Shown: piece after piece, positions 1 through 8,390 of the stretch
How positions within the stretch are numbered: position 1 is the first letter of the stretch
Layout: every line of letters starts with the position of its first letter
DNA from: JALUUH01 sp964636675
GTDB taxonomy: Bacteria > Pseudomonadota > Gammaproteobacteria > S012-40
Assembly (NCBI GenBank): GCA_964636675.1
Contig: CAZWUO010000008.1
Location: 1-49,081 of the forward strand
Reading direction: 5' to 3'
DNA length: 49,081 bases
Program-made: the position numbers and the translations under genes
Notes under the pieces: model-generated
Told to the model about the DNA's origin: nothing
Database searches by the model: none
The model's input: only the letters and a program-made list of their open reading frames with translations

Positions 1-431
1 TCTTCCCAAGAAATGTAGTTTTCCAATTTTTTAATTTTGTATTGTTGATCTTCAATTATTTCTTTAACTACATCTCCAAGGGATATCATCCCTAAAAGGG
101 TTTTGTTTTGCATAACCGGCAAATGTCGAATACGGTTTTTGGTCATGATGACCATACTTTCATCAATTTGCTGATCCGGTGAAACAAAATAGACATGGCG
201 AGTCATAATGTCTTTGATTTTGGTATTTTTAGAGGTGAGTCCCTTGAGTGCAACTTTACGCGCGTAATCCCGTTCTGACACAATACCAATGAGTTCTTCG
301 TCTTTCATTACTACGAGTGCGCCAATGCTTTTATCGCGCATAATTTCAAGCGCATCTAGAACACTGTCTTCAGGTCCTACATTCCATATATCATGGCTTT
401 TATTGTCGAGTAGTTTTCCGATAGTAATCAT
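1..431 (-). CDS. CBS-domain pair protein (C-terminus cut by window edge)
   Basis: Leftward reading frame starting at the ATG at 431 with a strong Shine-Dalgarno (GGAGG, 8 nt upstream); 143 residues lie inside the window and the frame is still open at base 1. The translation begins MITIGKLLDNKSHDIWNV and holds two CBS repeats: the first ends in IGIVSERDYARKV and the second in LLGMISLGDVVKEIIED. Small two-CBS proteins of about 140-150 residues bind adenine nucleotides and usually act as stand-alone sensors, so only a few residues are probably missing. Its partner is unknown. The HD-GYP gene lies upstream on the same strand, 138 bp away, with a hairpin between. Confidence 0.9.
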   Translation of the reverse strand, partial: MITIGKLLDNKSHDIWNVGPEDSVLDALEIMRDKSIGALVVMKDEELIGIVSERDYARKVALKGLTSKNTKIKDIMTRHVYFVSPDQQIDESMVIMTKNRIRHLPVMQNKTLLGMISLGDVVKEIIEDQQYKIKKLENYISWE

Positions 432-534
432 GTCTTTGTCCTCCAAATGGGCCTAAGTGGCAACTTTCAAATTTTAGACCACGAATTGAGTGAAACTCCT
501 TGAATGGGTATCGGCAGAATAGGACAAATCCTTT

Positions 535-558
535 AAAGTGTTAACTAGTTGACACTTT
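535..558. terminator. Hairpin between HD-GYP and CBS genes, possible terminator
   Basis: AAAGTGTTAAC, a two-base spacer TA, then GTTGACACTTT form an 11-bp stem with one G-U pair. On the plus strand it is followed by TTTATTT. On the minus strand, which both neighbours use, the following T run is short (CTTTAAAGG), so termination after the HD-GYP gene is plausible but not compelling. Confidence 0.35.
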
Positions 559-569
559 TTATTTAATTC

Positions 570-1799
570 TCAGTATCCACCGACATACATGTGCGGATCA
601 ATCCGCCATTTTCGGGAGTTTTCATAGGCGATAATTTTGCATGATACATCGGGCGGAGGATTGGCAAGATCAACAATATAGGGTTTGTTGATGTATCTTT
701 TTTTATCGGGATTGAAAATGACTTTTACTATTGGATTCAATAGCCCGTTATCACCTTGTTCTAGAATGACCGCTATATGACCATTTTCCAAACGAACCAA
801 GGTGCCTACCGGATATATTCCGACGGTGTGAATAAATTTCTGCACCAGTTCTTTATTAAAATGTTGGTGACTCCACTCGAGCATTTTTTTTAATACGGCA
901 GTAGGGGGTTCTCCACGATGGTAGCAACGATCTGATACAATGGCATCATACACATCGGCTATCGCTGCCATTTGCCCATATTGGCTAATATGATCGCCCT
1001 TGAGCTTGTTCGGATAACCGGTTCCATCGACACGTTCATGATGTTGGCAGGACACTTGGATAGAGTCTTCATGGATACCGTTGTAGTCTGCTAATATACA
1101 GCCGCCATACTCCACGTGTTTTTGAATAATTTTGAATTCACTCTCTGTCAGTTTTCCGGGCTTGTTGAGTATTTCATCGGGAATTTTTGTTTTTCCGATA
1201 TCGTGTAATAAGCCACCGACCCCGAGTTTATGTATCGCATCGTAGTTAAACCCCATTTCTTTGCCAAATGCGATGAGCAGCACAGAGACCGAGACTGAGT
1301 GCTCAAAGGTGTAACGGTTACTATTGCGAATTAAATCTAAGCTTAACAGTGCATCTTTGTTACGCAGCACAGAATCAACGAGTTTGCTGACGGACTGGTT
1401 GGCTCTTTCGATATCGACCTGTTTGCCCATGCGGGCCTCTATCAGTATATCCTTGATCGTATCTTGCGCATCAGCGCGTGCATATTGGGCCTTGATTAAT
1501 TCTTCGCCGACGGTGTTTTTCTTGGTATCCGATTTTTTTGATTTAATATGGATGACCTTATTCAGTTGATGAGTAAGATCTTCTTGAACTTCGGCTGCAG
1601 GAGTTGCATTTTCAAAGTCAAGTCCTTTGTCGGTATCGATATATAAATCAATAACGCCAGCATGAATAATTTTCTCAATTTCTGCGGTGTTCTCGACTTT
1701 GAACTGATTTAAAAAAAAGGGATGATCGACCCAGCTACAGTTTAAGTCGTGTATATACATTCCAGTAACCAAATCAGATACTGATATCTTTTTTATCAT
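570..1799 (-). CDS. HD-GYP domain protein with DUF3391 N-terminus (probable c-di-GMP phosphodiesterase)
   Basis: A 409-residue protein. Residues 1-130 resemble the DUF3391 region common at the N-terminus of these enzymes. Residues 160-320 are an HD-GYP domain with HDIGK (H199-D200) and the full signature HHERVDGTGYP (H253 to P263). The family hydrolyses cyclic di-GMP to pGpG or GMP using a bi- or trinuclear metal site, and all visible metal ligands are kept, so activity is likely. There is no receiver domain, membrane segment or signal peptide, so it is cytosolic and its input is unknown. The start at 1799 has only a weak ribosome site. A second c-di-GMP protein (GGDEF-EAL) lies 7 kb away. 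Confidence 0.92.
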   Translation of the reverse strand: MIKKISVSDLVTGMYIHDLNCSWVDHPFFLNQFKVENTAEIEKIIHAGVIDLYIDTDKGLDFENATPAAEVQEDLTHQLNKVIHIKSKKSDTKKNTVGEELIKAQYARADAQDTIKDILIEARMGKQVDIERANQSVSKLVDSVLRNKDALLSLDLIRNSNRYTFEHSVSVSVLLIAFGKEMGFNYDAIHKLGVGGLLHDIGKTKIPDEILNKPGKLTESEFKIIQKHVEYGGCILADYNGIHEDSIQVSCQHHERVDGTGYPNKLKGDHISQYGQMAAIADVYDAIVSDRCYHRGEPPTAVLKKMLEWSHQHFNKELVQKFIHTVGIYPVGTLVRLENGHIAVILEQGDNGLLNPIVKVIFNPDKKRYINKPYIVDLANPPPDVSCKIIAYENSRKWRIDPHMYVGGY

Positions 1800-2000
1800 A
1801 TCTGCACAATTCCAATGATGGTGCTCAGAGTGGACAGCCCTATTTAACTAAGTAAAATAAATCAGGATAAAGAGCTAATGCTGCTATTTATGTCGGTCAA
1901 AAAATAATATTAATTAGTTTTTTTGAGGGCATTATGGATCATCTTTTTGCTCTCGCATAAGCTTGCTGTAAATATTTGCATTTTTTTTGATGTTTTATGT

Positions 2001-2028
2001 TTGTTCTATGAATAGAATCACTTATACT
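2001..2028 (+). promoter_or_regulatory. Candidate sigma-70 promoter for the LTD lipoprotein gene
   Basis: TTGTTC and TATACT are separated by 16 bp, about 90 bp before the TTG start at 2116. The divergent gap 1800-2115 is otherwise AT-rich with no other gene or repeat that I can see. Confidence 0.35.
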
Positions 2029-2115
2029 GACTAAGGCAAATGGATATATATTCCTATAAATACAAAGGGTTGTATCTATTTGCAAGGTTTTCCGTGCTCA
2101 GAAGGGGGGTGTATC

Positions 2116-3852
2116 TTGCAATTTATATACATAAGAAAAATATGGAATTACAAGATTGCCTGGATAATCATCGTGTTTGTTTATTCGTTGGTGTTATCGA
2201 GCTGTTTGCATGAGGAACTCGTATTTGACGAGCTGTTGAGCATAGAAATTAGTCCAAAAGACAGAGCAATCCCCGCAAATAGCATGTTACAGCTTACCGC
2301 AACAGGGTCATTTTCCAGTGGAAAAATACTGGATATTACGGATAGCGTTGATTGGCGCGCGACGACTTCGGTTGCAAGCATCGGTAATAGACCTCGCGAT
2401 GATAAAGGCTTGCTAATCCCGACTAAGCGTGGAGCGGTAACCATCGAAGCGGTTAAGGGTGAAATACTGGCGTATGCGGATATATTGGTTACCTATCCTA
2501 ACCCTGAGTCCAGCGGTGAAATTTTGATTACCGAGATTATGCAAGACCCACAGGCACTGGATGATCATCGGGGTGAGTGGTTTGAATTATTAAATACCAG
2601 TGGCGACACTGTTTCATTGCTCGGCTGCCAGCTTGGTGATGAAGATGATGCTCAGGCTTACCTTATTGATGATAACGTGGTGGTTGAACCTGAAGATTAT
2701 CTTGTTTTTGCGCTACATGAAGATGCACTTGGTGTAGATAGTCAACTCCAGGCTGATTTAATTTATGATAATTTTAGATTGGATAACACCGATGATGAAC
2801 TTATTATTAGTTGCAGGGGTAAACAAATTGACTGGGTTCAATATGATGGTAAAACTTTTCCCACGGTAGAGGGAAAAAGCTTAAGTTTGAATCCCCTGAA
2901 TCTGAGTGCAGATGAAAATAACGATGGGATGAACTGGTGTGCATCGACATCGCTTTACAGTGCGGATTATGGTACGCCCGGAGCTACGAATGATACCTGT
3001 CCTGAACCAGAAAATATTTCAATTACGCTGAGTCCTTCTGAGATTACAATATTTGATGCAACGGATGCACAGTTTTCGGCCACGGTTTTGGGAAGTGACA
3101 ATACCGATGTAAAATGGTCTTTGCTTGAGAAAGTTTCGGGTTTACTCGATGACAATGGGCTGTTTACTGCGCCATCTAATGCCGGTGTATACCATGTGAG
3201 AGTGGCGAGTGTTGCTGATTCGACGAAGACCGCGACTGCGACGGTTAAGGTGTTAAAAGTTTCGCTGAGCGTAATGCCGGAAACAGTCAGTCTACAGTCT
3301 GGGGAAGAGCAGCAATTTGTTGCACAAGTGGCAGGCGTTGCTAACACGGGCGTGGTATGGAGCACCAATAACGGCAGTATTTCAGATTCTGGTTTATACT
3401 TCGCGCCCAGCGAAGCCGGTATTTATTATGTAACCGCGATGAGTATTGCTGATGATCGAAAAACGGCAACCGTCGAAATAGAAGTGTTGGAAAAACCTTC
3501 GGGAGTATTATTTGAGTTTGTTGATTCTGAGAAGGGAGGCGATAAATTTATTATCAATTTGTCGGATGCCAAAAAAATTGAGCAGGCTAGGAAGATTATT
3601 CAAAACAAAGAACCTTTAAGCATCATGGGAAAAATAATTAAGACGCAGGCTGATTATAATCCCGCATGGAGTTATCATCTAGACCCTGCAACTATCGAGT
3701 TTTTCGAAATCGCAGTTGAGGTTTGTGATGCAAATGCTCGTTATGTTGAAGATAATCTAGATGCAGTTGGAAGTGATTTTTTACCGAGAAATATGTGGTG
3801 TCCGTGGGGATCTGTTTTGACCCAGGAAATTTTGAGCGTTGATCATCGTTGA
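2116..3852 (+). CDS. Lipoprotein with lamin-tail, Ig-like and BP74-like domains
   Basis: A TTG start at 2116 is chosen because GAAGGGGGG sits 6 nt before it and it gives a clean lipoprotein signal: hydrophobic stretch, then lipobox LSSC with C30. An upstream TTG at 2080 is in frame but has no ribosome site. The mature 578-residue product shows an N-terminal Ig-like (BIG2-type) part, a lamin-tail domain around residues 135-285 (LITEIMQDP, GEWFELLNTSGDTVSL, YGTPGATND), two Ig-like repeats around 290-460 that both contain a GLF/GLY-x-AP-S-x-AG pattern, and a C-terminal 110-residue domain with YNPAWSYHLDP, FFEIAVEVCDA and WCPWGS. That last pattern resembles the BP74 N-terminal domain from memory. 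Likely anchored in the outer membrane or exposed on the surface. The ligand is unknown. Confidence 0.8.
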   Translation: MQFIYIRKIWNYKIAWIIIVFVYSLVLSSCLHEELVFDELLSIEISPKDRAIPANSMLQLTATGSFSSGKILDITDSVDWRATTSVASIGNRPRDDKGLLIPTKRGAVTIEAVKGEILAYADILVTYPNPESSGEILITEIMQDPQALDDHRGEWFELLNTSGDTVSLLGCQLGDEDDAQAYLIDDNVVVEPEDYLVFALHEDALGVDSQLQADLIYDNFRLDNTDDELIISCRGKQIDWVQYDGKTFPTVEGKSLSLNPLNLSADENNDGMNWCASTSLYSADYGTPGATNDTCPEPENISITLSPSEITIFDATDAQFSATVLGSDNTDVKWSLLEKVSGLLDDNGLFTAPSNAGVYHVRVASVADSTKTATATVKVLKVSLSVMPETVSLQSGEEQQFVAQVAGVANTGVVWSTNNGSISDSGLYFAPSEAGIYYVTAMSIADDRKTATVEIEVLEKPSGVLFEFVDSEKGGDKFIINLSDAKKIEQARKIIQNKEPLSIMGKIIKTQADYNPAWSYHLDPATIEFFEIAVEVCDANARYVEDNLDAVGSDFLPRNMWCPWGSVLTQEILSVDHR

Positions 3853-3923
3853 TGTACTCGTTTTTTCTGGCGTGACCCTTGCCTATAGGCTGTATCGCAT
3901 TCATTTTATGCAAGGGATGTTAC

Positions 3924-4706
3924 ATGCCATTATCTTACCCTGAGTATTTAGCGCTCGATCAGTTGCTTGATATACAGACTCCACGTTCAGAAGGCTCGGA
4001 AAATGATGAGATGTTGTTCATCATTATCCATCAAACCTATGAATTGTGGTTCAAGCAAATACTATACGAATTGACCTTCGTCCAAAATGCCTTTCTGCAA
4101 GACAAGCAAACTGATGTGTTTCATGGTCTTAAACGGGTGTTATCCATTTTAAAAGTATTGGTTAACCAAACTGATATATTGGAAACAATGACTCCCGTCG
4201 CATTTAATAGTTTTCGGGAGAAATTGGATACGGCCAGCGGTTTTCAATCGGTTCAGTTTCGCGAGCTGGAGTTTGTGCTTGGACGACGCAATAAGTCTGT
4301 TTTAGCGCGTTTTGCAAAATCAAGCAAAGAATATGAAAAACTCGAAAAACTGATTAAGCAACCCAGTTTATGGGATTCATTTTTGTTGTTTTTAAATAAT
4401 CACGGATACCCCATTCCTAAAACATTGTTACACCGTGACCTTGCTATCTCTACGAGCTCATCAACGGAAGTACAAACCGCATTAATCGATATCTATCATC
4501 GCCGATCGAGTTTTATGGAGCTGTGTGAACGCTTAATTGATTTGGATGAAGGCATTCAGGAATGGCGTTATCGGCATGTTAAAATGGTTGAGCGAACAAT
4601 TGGGATGCGCACAGGCACCGGTGGATCCTCTGGGGTTGAATATTTAAAAAACTCTATTTTTCAGCCGCTATTTCCTGATTTATGGGAAATACGAAATTTG
4701 CTTTAA
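3924..4706 (+). CDS. kynA: Tryptophan 2,3-dioxygenase
   Basis: Haem enzyme that opens the indole ring of L-tryptophan to give N-formylkynurenine. The 260-residue product starts at the ATG at 3924 (AGGGA just upstream; an in-frame start at 3879 lacks one). Family marks: IIIHQTYELWFKQIL with active-site H36, the haem-ligand H218 in RYRHVKMVER, and RTGTGGSSG (229-237) that binds the substrate carboxylate. Length matches bacterial TDOs. It is followed after 24 bp by a kynureninase-like gene in the same frame, so the two are very probably co-transcribed for tryptophan catabolism. A formamidase (KynB) is not present in the window. Confidence 0.95.
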   Translation: MPLSYPEYLALDQLLDIQTPRSEGSENDEMLFIIIHQTYELWFKQILYELTFVQNAFLQDKQTDVFHGLKRVLSILKVLVNQTDILETMTPVAFNSFREKLDTASGFQSVQFRELEFVLGRRNKSVLARFAKSSKEYEKLEKLIKQPSLWDSFLLFLNNHGYPIPKTLLHRDLAISTSSSTEVQTALIDIYHRRSSFMELCERLIDLDEGIQEWRYRHVKMVERTIGMRTGTGGSSGVEYLKNSIFQPLFPDLWEIRNLL

Positions 4707-4730
4707 AGCTGCATATCGAAGCGCAATTCT

Positions 4731-5918
4731 TTGACTTATTCGGCTGACAACTTATCTACGTATTATCAACAATTTCGTGTGACCGAAAGAATATTATTGA
4801 CTGGCCATTCGCATCAGGCATGGCCAGATTGTGCATTGCAAGGGCAACTAAAGGCCTGGCAAGATGCAGCAGAATTTGTTGATGCTAAATGGTCAAGAGC
4901 TTTTGATAAGGCGAATCAAGTAAGAAGAGGATTTGCGGAACGCCTTGATGATGCGAACGGTCTTTATTCACTCAGCCAGAATACACACGATTTACTAATT
5001 CGATTTCTTTCTGCATTACCACTCAAGCGGAAACCAGAACTGATTACGACAAATGGCGAATTTCATTCCATTCGACGGCAACTAAATCGCTTAGAAGAAG
5101 AAGGAATAAAAATTACCCGTGTCGATAATCAGCGCATGGAGTCCGTGGTAGATAATTTGATAAAAGCAATCAGTAATAAAACATCTGCGGTATTAGTTTC
5201 CTCGGTATTTTTTAATAATGGACAAATCCTCGAAGGGCTTGAAAAACTAGCGAGCGCATGCGATAAATATAATACGAAGTTGCTTATTGATGTTTATCAT
5301 CATATCAATGTAGTGCCCTTTTCGATTCAACAGAATAATCTTGAAAATGCTTATATTATTGGAGGTGGGTATAAGTATTGTCAATTGGGTGAAGGGAATT
5401 GTTTTTTGCGATTTCCTGAGCATTGTCGTCTGCGACCGGTTATTACGGGCTGGTTAGCTGAATTTAAGGCATTGGAAAAAGTGTCTGAAAAAAATGCTAA
5501 AGTGGGTTATCAAAATACGGAAAATCGATTTGCAGGTGCGACCTATGACCCAACCTCGCATTATCGTGCAGTAGAGGTGTTTGATTTTTTCAAGGAGAAA
5601 AAATTGACTCCTCAACGATTGCGGGATATAAGCCAGCATCAAATAGGTCTTTTGATGCAAGGTTTTGACGATGCAGATTTTGATCATCGGGTCATTAAAA
5701 AGTTTTCAACTTATGGTTTACCAACAACCGCAGGGTTTTTTGCTTTGCAAAGCAAGTATGCTAAAAAAATACAAAGGTTATTAATGAAACATGATGTTTA
5801 TACCGATGTACGTGCTGATGTTTTGCGCTTAGGTCCAGCACCTTATCTCTCTGATCAGCAATTAGAGAAAGCGCTGAACTGCTTACGGAACATTATTCAG
5901 GGCATTCTCAAATCGTAA
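4731..5918 (+). CDS. kynU: Kynureninase-like PLP enzyme (class V aminotransferase fold)
   Basis: A 395-residue fold-type I PLP enzyme. The cofactor lysine is K215 in GGGYKYCQLGEGN, and D187 and H190 in IDVYHH are the usual cofactor-contacting residues. Position right behind kynA argues for cleavage of kynurenine to anthranilate and alanine. The N-terminus (LLTGHSHQAWPDCA) differs from the best known kynureninases, so a related class V enzyme is possible. The start is uncertain: the only standard codon in frame after the kynA stop is TTG at 4731, with a poor ribosome site. The reading frame is the same as that of kynA, separated only by its TAA and about eight codons. The spacer to the next gene is 16 bp. 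Confidence 0.75.
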   Translation: MTYSADNLSTYYQQFRVTERILLTGHSHQAWPDCALQGQLKAWQDAAEFVDAKWSRAFDKANQVRRGFAERLDDANGLYSLSQNTHDLLIRFLSALPLKRKPELITTNGEFHSIRRQLNRLEEEGIKITRVDNQRMESVVDNLIKAISNKTSAVLVSSVFFNNGQILEGLEKLASACDKYNTKLLIDVYHHINVVPFSIQQNNLENAYIIGGGYKYCQLGEGNCFLRFPEHCRLRPVITGWLAEFKALEKVSEKNAKVGYQNTENRFAGATYDPTSHYRAVEVFDFFKEKKLTPQRLRDISQHQIGLLMQGFDDADFDHRVIKKFSTYGLPTTAGFFALQSKYAKKIQRLLMKHDVYTDVRADVLRLGPAPYLSDQQLEKALNCLRNIIQGILKS

Positions 5919-5934
5919 TTTTACGCCATAGCAG

Positions 5935-6750
5935 ATGATGGAAAACCGACATATCAAGCACTTGAGTTCAAAAGAAAATGCGTGTTTTAAGCAACTTAAA
6001 AAGATCGCGAAGTCGTCGCGTGAACGGCGCAAACTTGGCAAAACCTTGCTTGACGGAGTGCATCTTATCAATGCGCTTGCGGATGCGGATATTAAACCCG
6101 AGCTAATCGTCGTTGCCGAGAATAAATATGCAACAGATAATGAAATAGCAGCATGTCTCACTCGATTTCCGTTGGTAGAGATTGTTAGCCTTAGTCATGC
6201 TTTGTTTGACGAAATTTCTGTGGTTGAGCATGCCGTAGGCATACTCGCGGTGATTTCAATACCTTCCTTAATACCTTCGTCGTATGTTAACCAGCTTAAG
6301 TCTCCACAGTGTGCTGTGGTGTTAGAGAACATCCAAGATCCTGGCAACCTGGGAAGTATCTTACGTACGGCTGCTGCTGCGGGTGCGGATGTTGTGTACC
6401 TTTCCAAAGGCTGTACCGAGGCTTGGTCGCCTAAGGCATTACGTGCAGGAATGGGCGCTCATTTTGCCATCTCTATTGAAGAAAACGCGGATTTTGCTCA
6501 GTGTCTTTGTCCTTTTGCAACGGTTTTGGCCACGAGTTTAAACGTTGAGTCGCAGATTTATGATCTTGATTTAACCGGCAGCGTTGCATTTATCTTTGGT
6601 AACGAAGGGGCAGGTTTATCTGCTGATTCACGCGCACTTGCAAGCCATCAAGTGAAAATTCCCATGCTCGGAAATGTAGAGTCATTGAATGTCGCAGCCG
6701 CAGCGGCTATTTGCCTTTACGAGAGGGTGCGTCAGGTTCAATCGACTTAA
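5935..6750 (+). CDS. TrmH/SpoU-family RNA 2'-O-methyltransferase
   Basis: A 271-residue SPOUT methyltransferase. Residues 1-100 form the substrate-binding domain (SSRERRKLGKTLLDGVHLI). Residues 120-265 hold the knotted SAM-binding domain with all three motifs: motif 1 ENIQDPGNLGSILRTA, motif 2 FGNEGAGLS, motif 3 IPMLGNVESLNVAAAAAICLYE. Members methylate ribose 2'-OH groups in rRNA or tRNA. The exact nucleotide cannot be told here. It follows kynU by 16 bp and may be read through from it, but a functional link is not implied. It converges on the next gene with a 5-bp gap. Confidence 0.9.
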   Translation: MMENRHIKHLSSKENACFKQLKKIAKSSRERRKLGKTLLDGVHLINALADADIKPELIVVAENKYATDNEIAACLTRFPLVEIVSLSHALFDEISVVEHAVGILAVISIPSLIPSSYVNQLKSPQCAVVLENIQDPGNLGSILRTAAAAGADVVYLSKGCTEAWSPKALRAGMGAHFAISIEENADFAQCLCPFATVLATSLNVESQIYDLDLTGSVAFIFGNEGAGLSADSRALASHQVKIPMLGNVESLNVAAAAAICLYERVRQVQST

Positions 6751-6755
6751 TCAGA

Positions 6756-8330
6756 TTAAAGAATGGACGGATTGAATGACGGAGTCGCCGGGGTTTTGGG
6801 AATAACAAATGTAAACGTTCCTGTAGTCGCGCTGTCGGGGTGTACGCTGGTTAATTGAGTCAAGCCTGCTAATTCAGTATTGCGCCAGTCGGCTGGCTCT
6901 GGATTGCTCGAGTTGAGTGAAAACACGCCAAACAGACTGTCTTCAAAAATTTTTCCAACAAAAGCATCACAATCATTATTGATCGTAGCTGCGTTATCTA
7001 TACACGTCGTGGTAAAGTAGTCTAAACCAAGGCTCCAGCCTAACCATTCGCCTGAACTCTCATCCAGATAACCATTTCCATTATAATCGCAAAAATCGCG
7101 CTCCAGGCATTTTAACTGCGTATAATTTTCTAAGCCTTGGGGAACCGTGGGTTCTATGCGCGTATAATCCGCAACGTAACTGGCATTATTCACCGATTTA
7201 TTACGCCATTCGGTGACTTGTTTTACATAGGTAGTTTGCGTATTGCTTGGGTCGTAACGTATAGGGTCAAAGTAGGTGATATCGTTAATATCAAATTGAT
7301 AACTACCTAGGTCAAATTCATTTTGCACTGGATCAATCGAACCATCTTTGTTGCTATCATTGTTTAAGGTGACAGCAAATTTGCTAAAATTGGCCGAAGT
7401 AGCGCCAAGTCCGCTAGCATCCAGAATGGCTGCTACTGAAAATATTGGTAGCTCTAAGCCCTCGGGTAAATCGGCGAATGGTTGCGCTATAAAAGTGATT
7501 AAGCCCTTGGCTGAGTATATGGTATTTACTCCGGTTCCGACTTGGCTTACATCAATGCGAAACCCTGCTATGCCTCCACTGTGACCCGCAGGCATATTTA
7601 GATAGATCTGATTGGTGGCGGTTGATGCGCCACGGCTAAAGTCAACACGTACATCGGTAGGTGCATCAGGATCATTTTCATTTAGTGCTATATTAACCAA
7701 GAAAAACTGACCTTGGATATCTTCTCCTGTGCCACTCCAGCTTAAGTATAGTGTTTGCAAATTACTTCGATCGATAGGTAAATCAACACCGTGAGTTGTA
7801 AAAAATAACCATGCTTGGTAGCTACCCTCTGAATGTTCAATTTGTAAATGACTAGGTGCTTTGGGATCATCCGGATTAACCGGGAGAGTTATCACGCCTT
7901 GGTTAAGCCAAATACTAGCCTGTGTGATGATATTTTGCATAATAAAGTCGGCAAAACAACTTTGTTGTTGCGAAAGTCCGACAAGAAAACGTGACATGTT
8001 ATATCCATTTTCGAGGAAGTTGGAATTCGGGTCAAAGTATTGCTCACATTGATCGAGATCATTGGATTCGTTGCGACCTTGTACTTTCATTGGAGAGTTT
8101 GTTTTGTCCTTGGCATCGGCTAAGACGCCCGATAAAGTAATCGGTAAATCCATGGTTATTTCAGGTGCTGCAATTTTCTCTGCAGTGGTTTGGTCAGCTG
8201 ATTGATTAGCATCTTTATCGGCTTCTTCTGAAAATAATTTATCAGTTAAACATGCACTTATCAAGGCCGCGAGCAAAAATACTAAAATAAGTTTAGATAG
8301 ATTTATTTTAGAGAAATGATAAAGAGACAT
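6756..8330 (-). CDS. Uncharacterised lipoprotein with a Ca-binding-like loop
   Basis: A 524-residue protein with a lipoprotein signal: hydrophobic residues 11-25 and lipobox LISAC, C27. AGGA lies 7 nt before the ATG. I do not recognise the family. Visible features: an acidic, low-complexity linker (residues 30-55), a beta-rich body, the loop NDSNKDGSID which fits the DxNxDGxxD calcium pattern of dockerin/EF-hand-like loops, and a second Asp/Asn/Gly loop DYNGNGYLDE. Six or more Cys in the C-terminal half (for example CLERDFC, CIDNAATINNDC) could form disulfides in the periplasm. Probably an exported, outer-membrane-anchored protein. It is followed at 60 bp by the GGDEF-EAL gene, itself read leftward. 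Confidence 0.75.
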   Translation of the reverse strand: MSLYHFSKINLSKLILVFLLAALISACLTDKLFSEEADKDANQSADQTTAEKIAAPEITMDLPITLSGVLADAKDKTNSPMKVQGRNESNDLDQCEQYFDPNSNFLENGYNMSRFLVGLSQQQSCFADFIMQNIITQASIWLNQGVITLPVNPDDPKAPSHLQIEHSEGSYQAWLFFTTHGVDLPIDRSNLQTLYLSWSGTGEDIQGQFFLVNIALNENDPDAPTDVRVDFSRGASTATNQIYLNMPAGHSGGIAGFRIDVSQVGTGVNTIYSAKGLITFIAQPFADLPEGLELPIFSVAAILDASGLGATSANFSKFAVTLNNDSNKDGSIDPVQNEFDLGSYQFDINDITYFDPIRYDPSNTQTTYVKQVTEWRNKSVNNASYVADYTRIEPTVPQGLENYTQLKCLERDFCDYNGNGYLDESSGEWLGWSLGLDYFTTTCIDNAATINNDCDAFVGKIFEDSLFGVFSLNSSNPEPADWRNTELAGLTQLTSVHPDSATTGTFTFVIPKTPATPSFNPSIL

Positions 8331-8390
8331 CGTCAGTTCCTAGATATTTAGTGTTGAAGTACTCATTAAAAATTTGATTTTTTTCCATGG

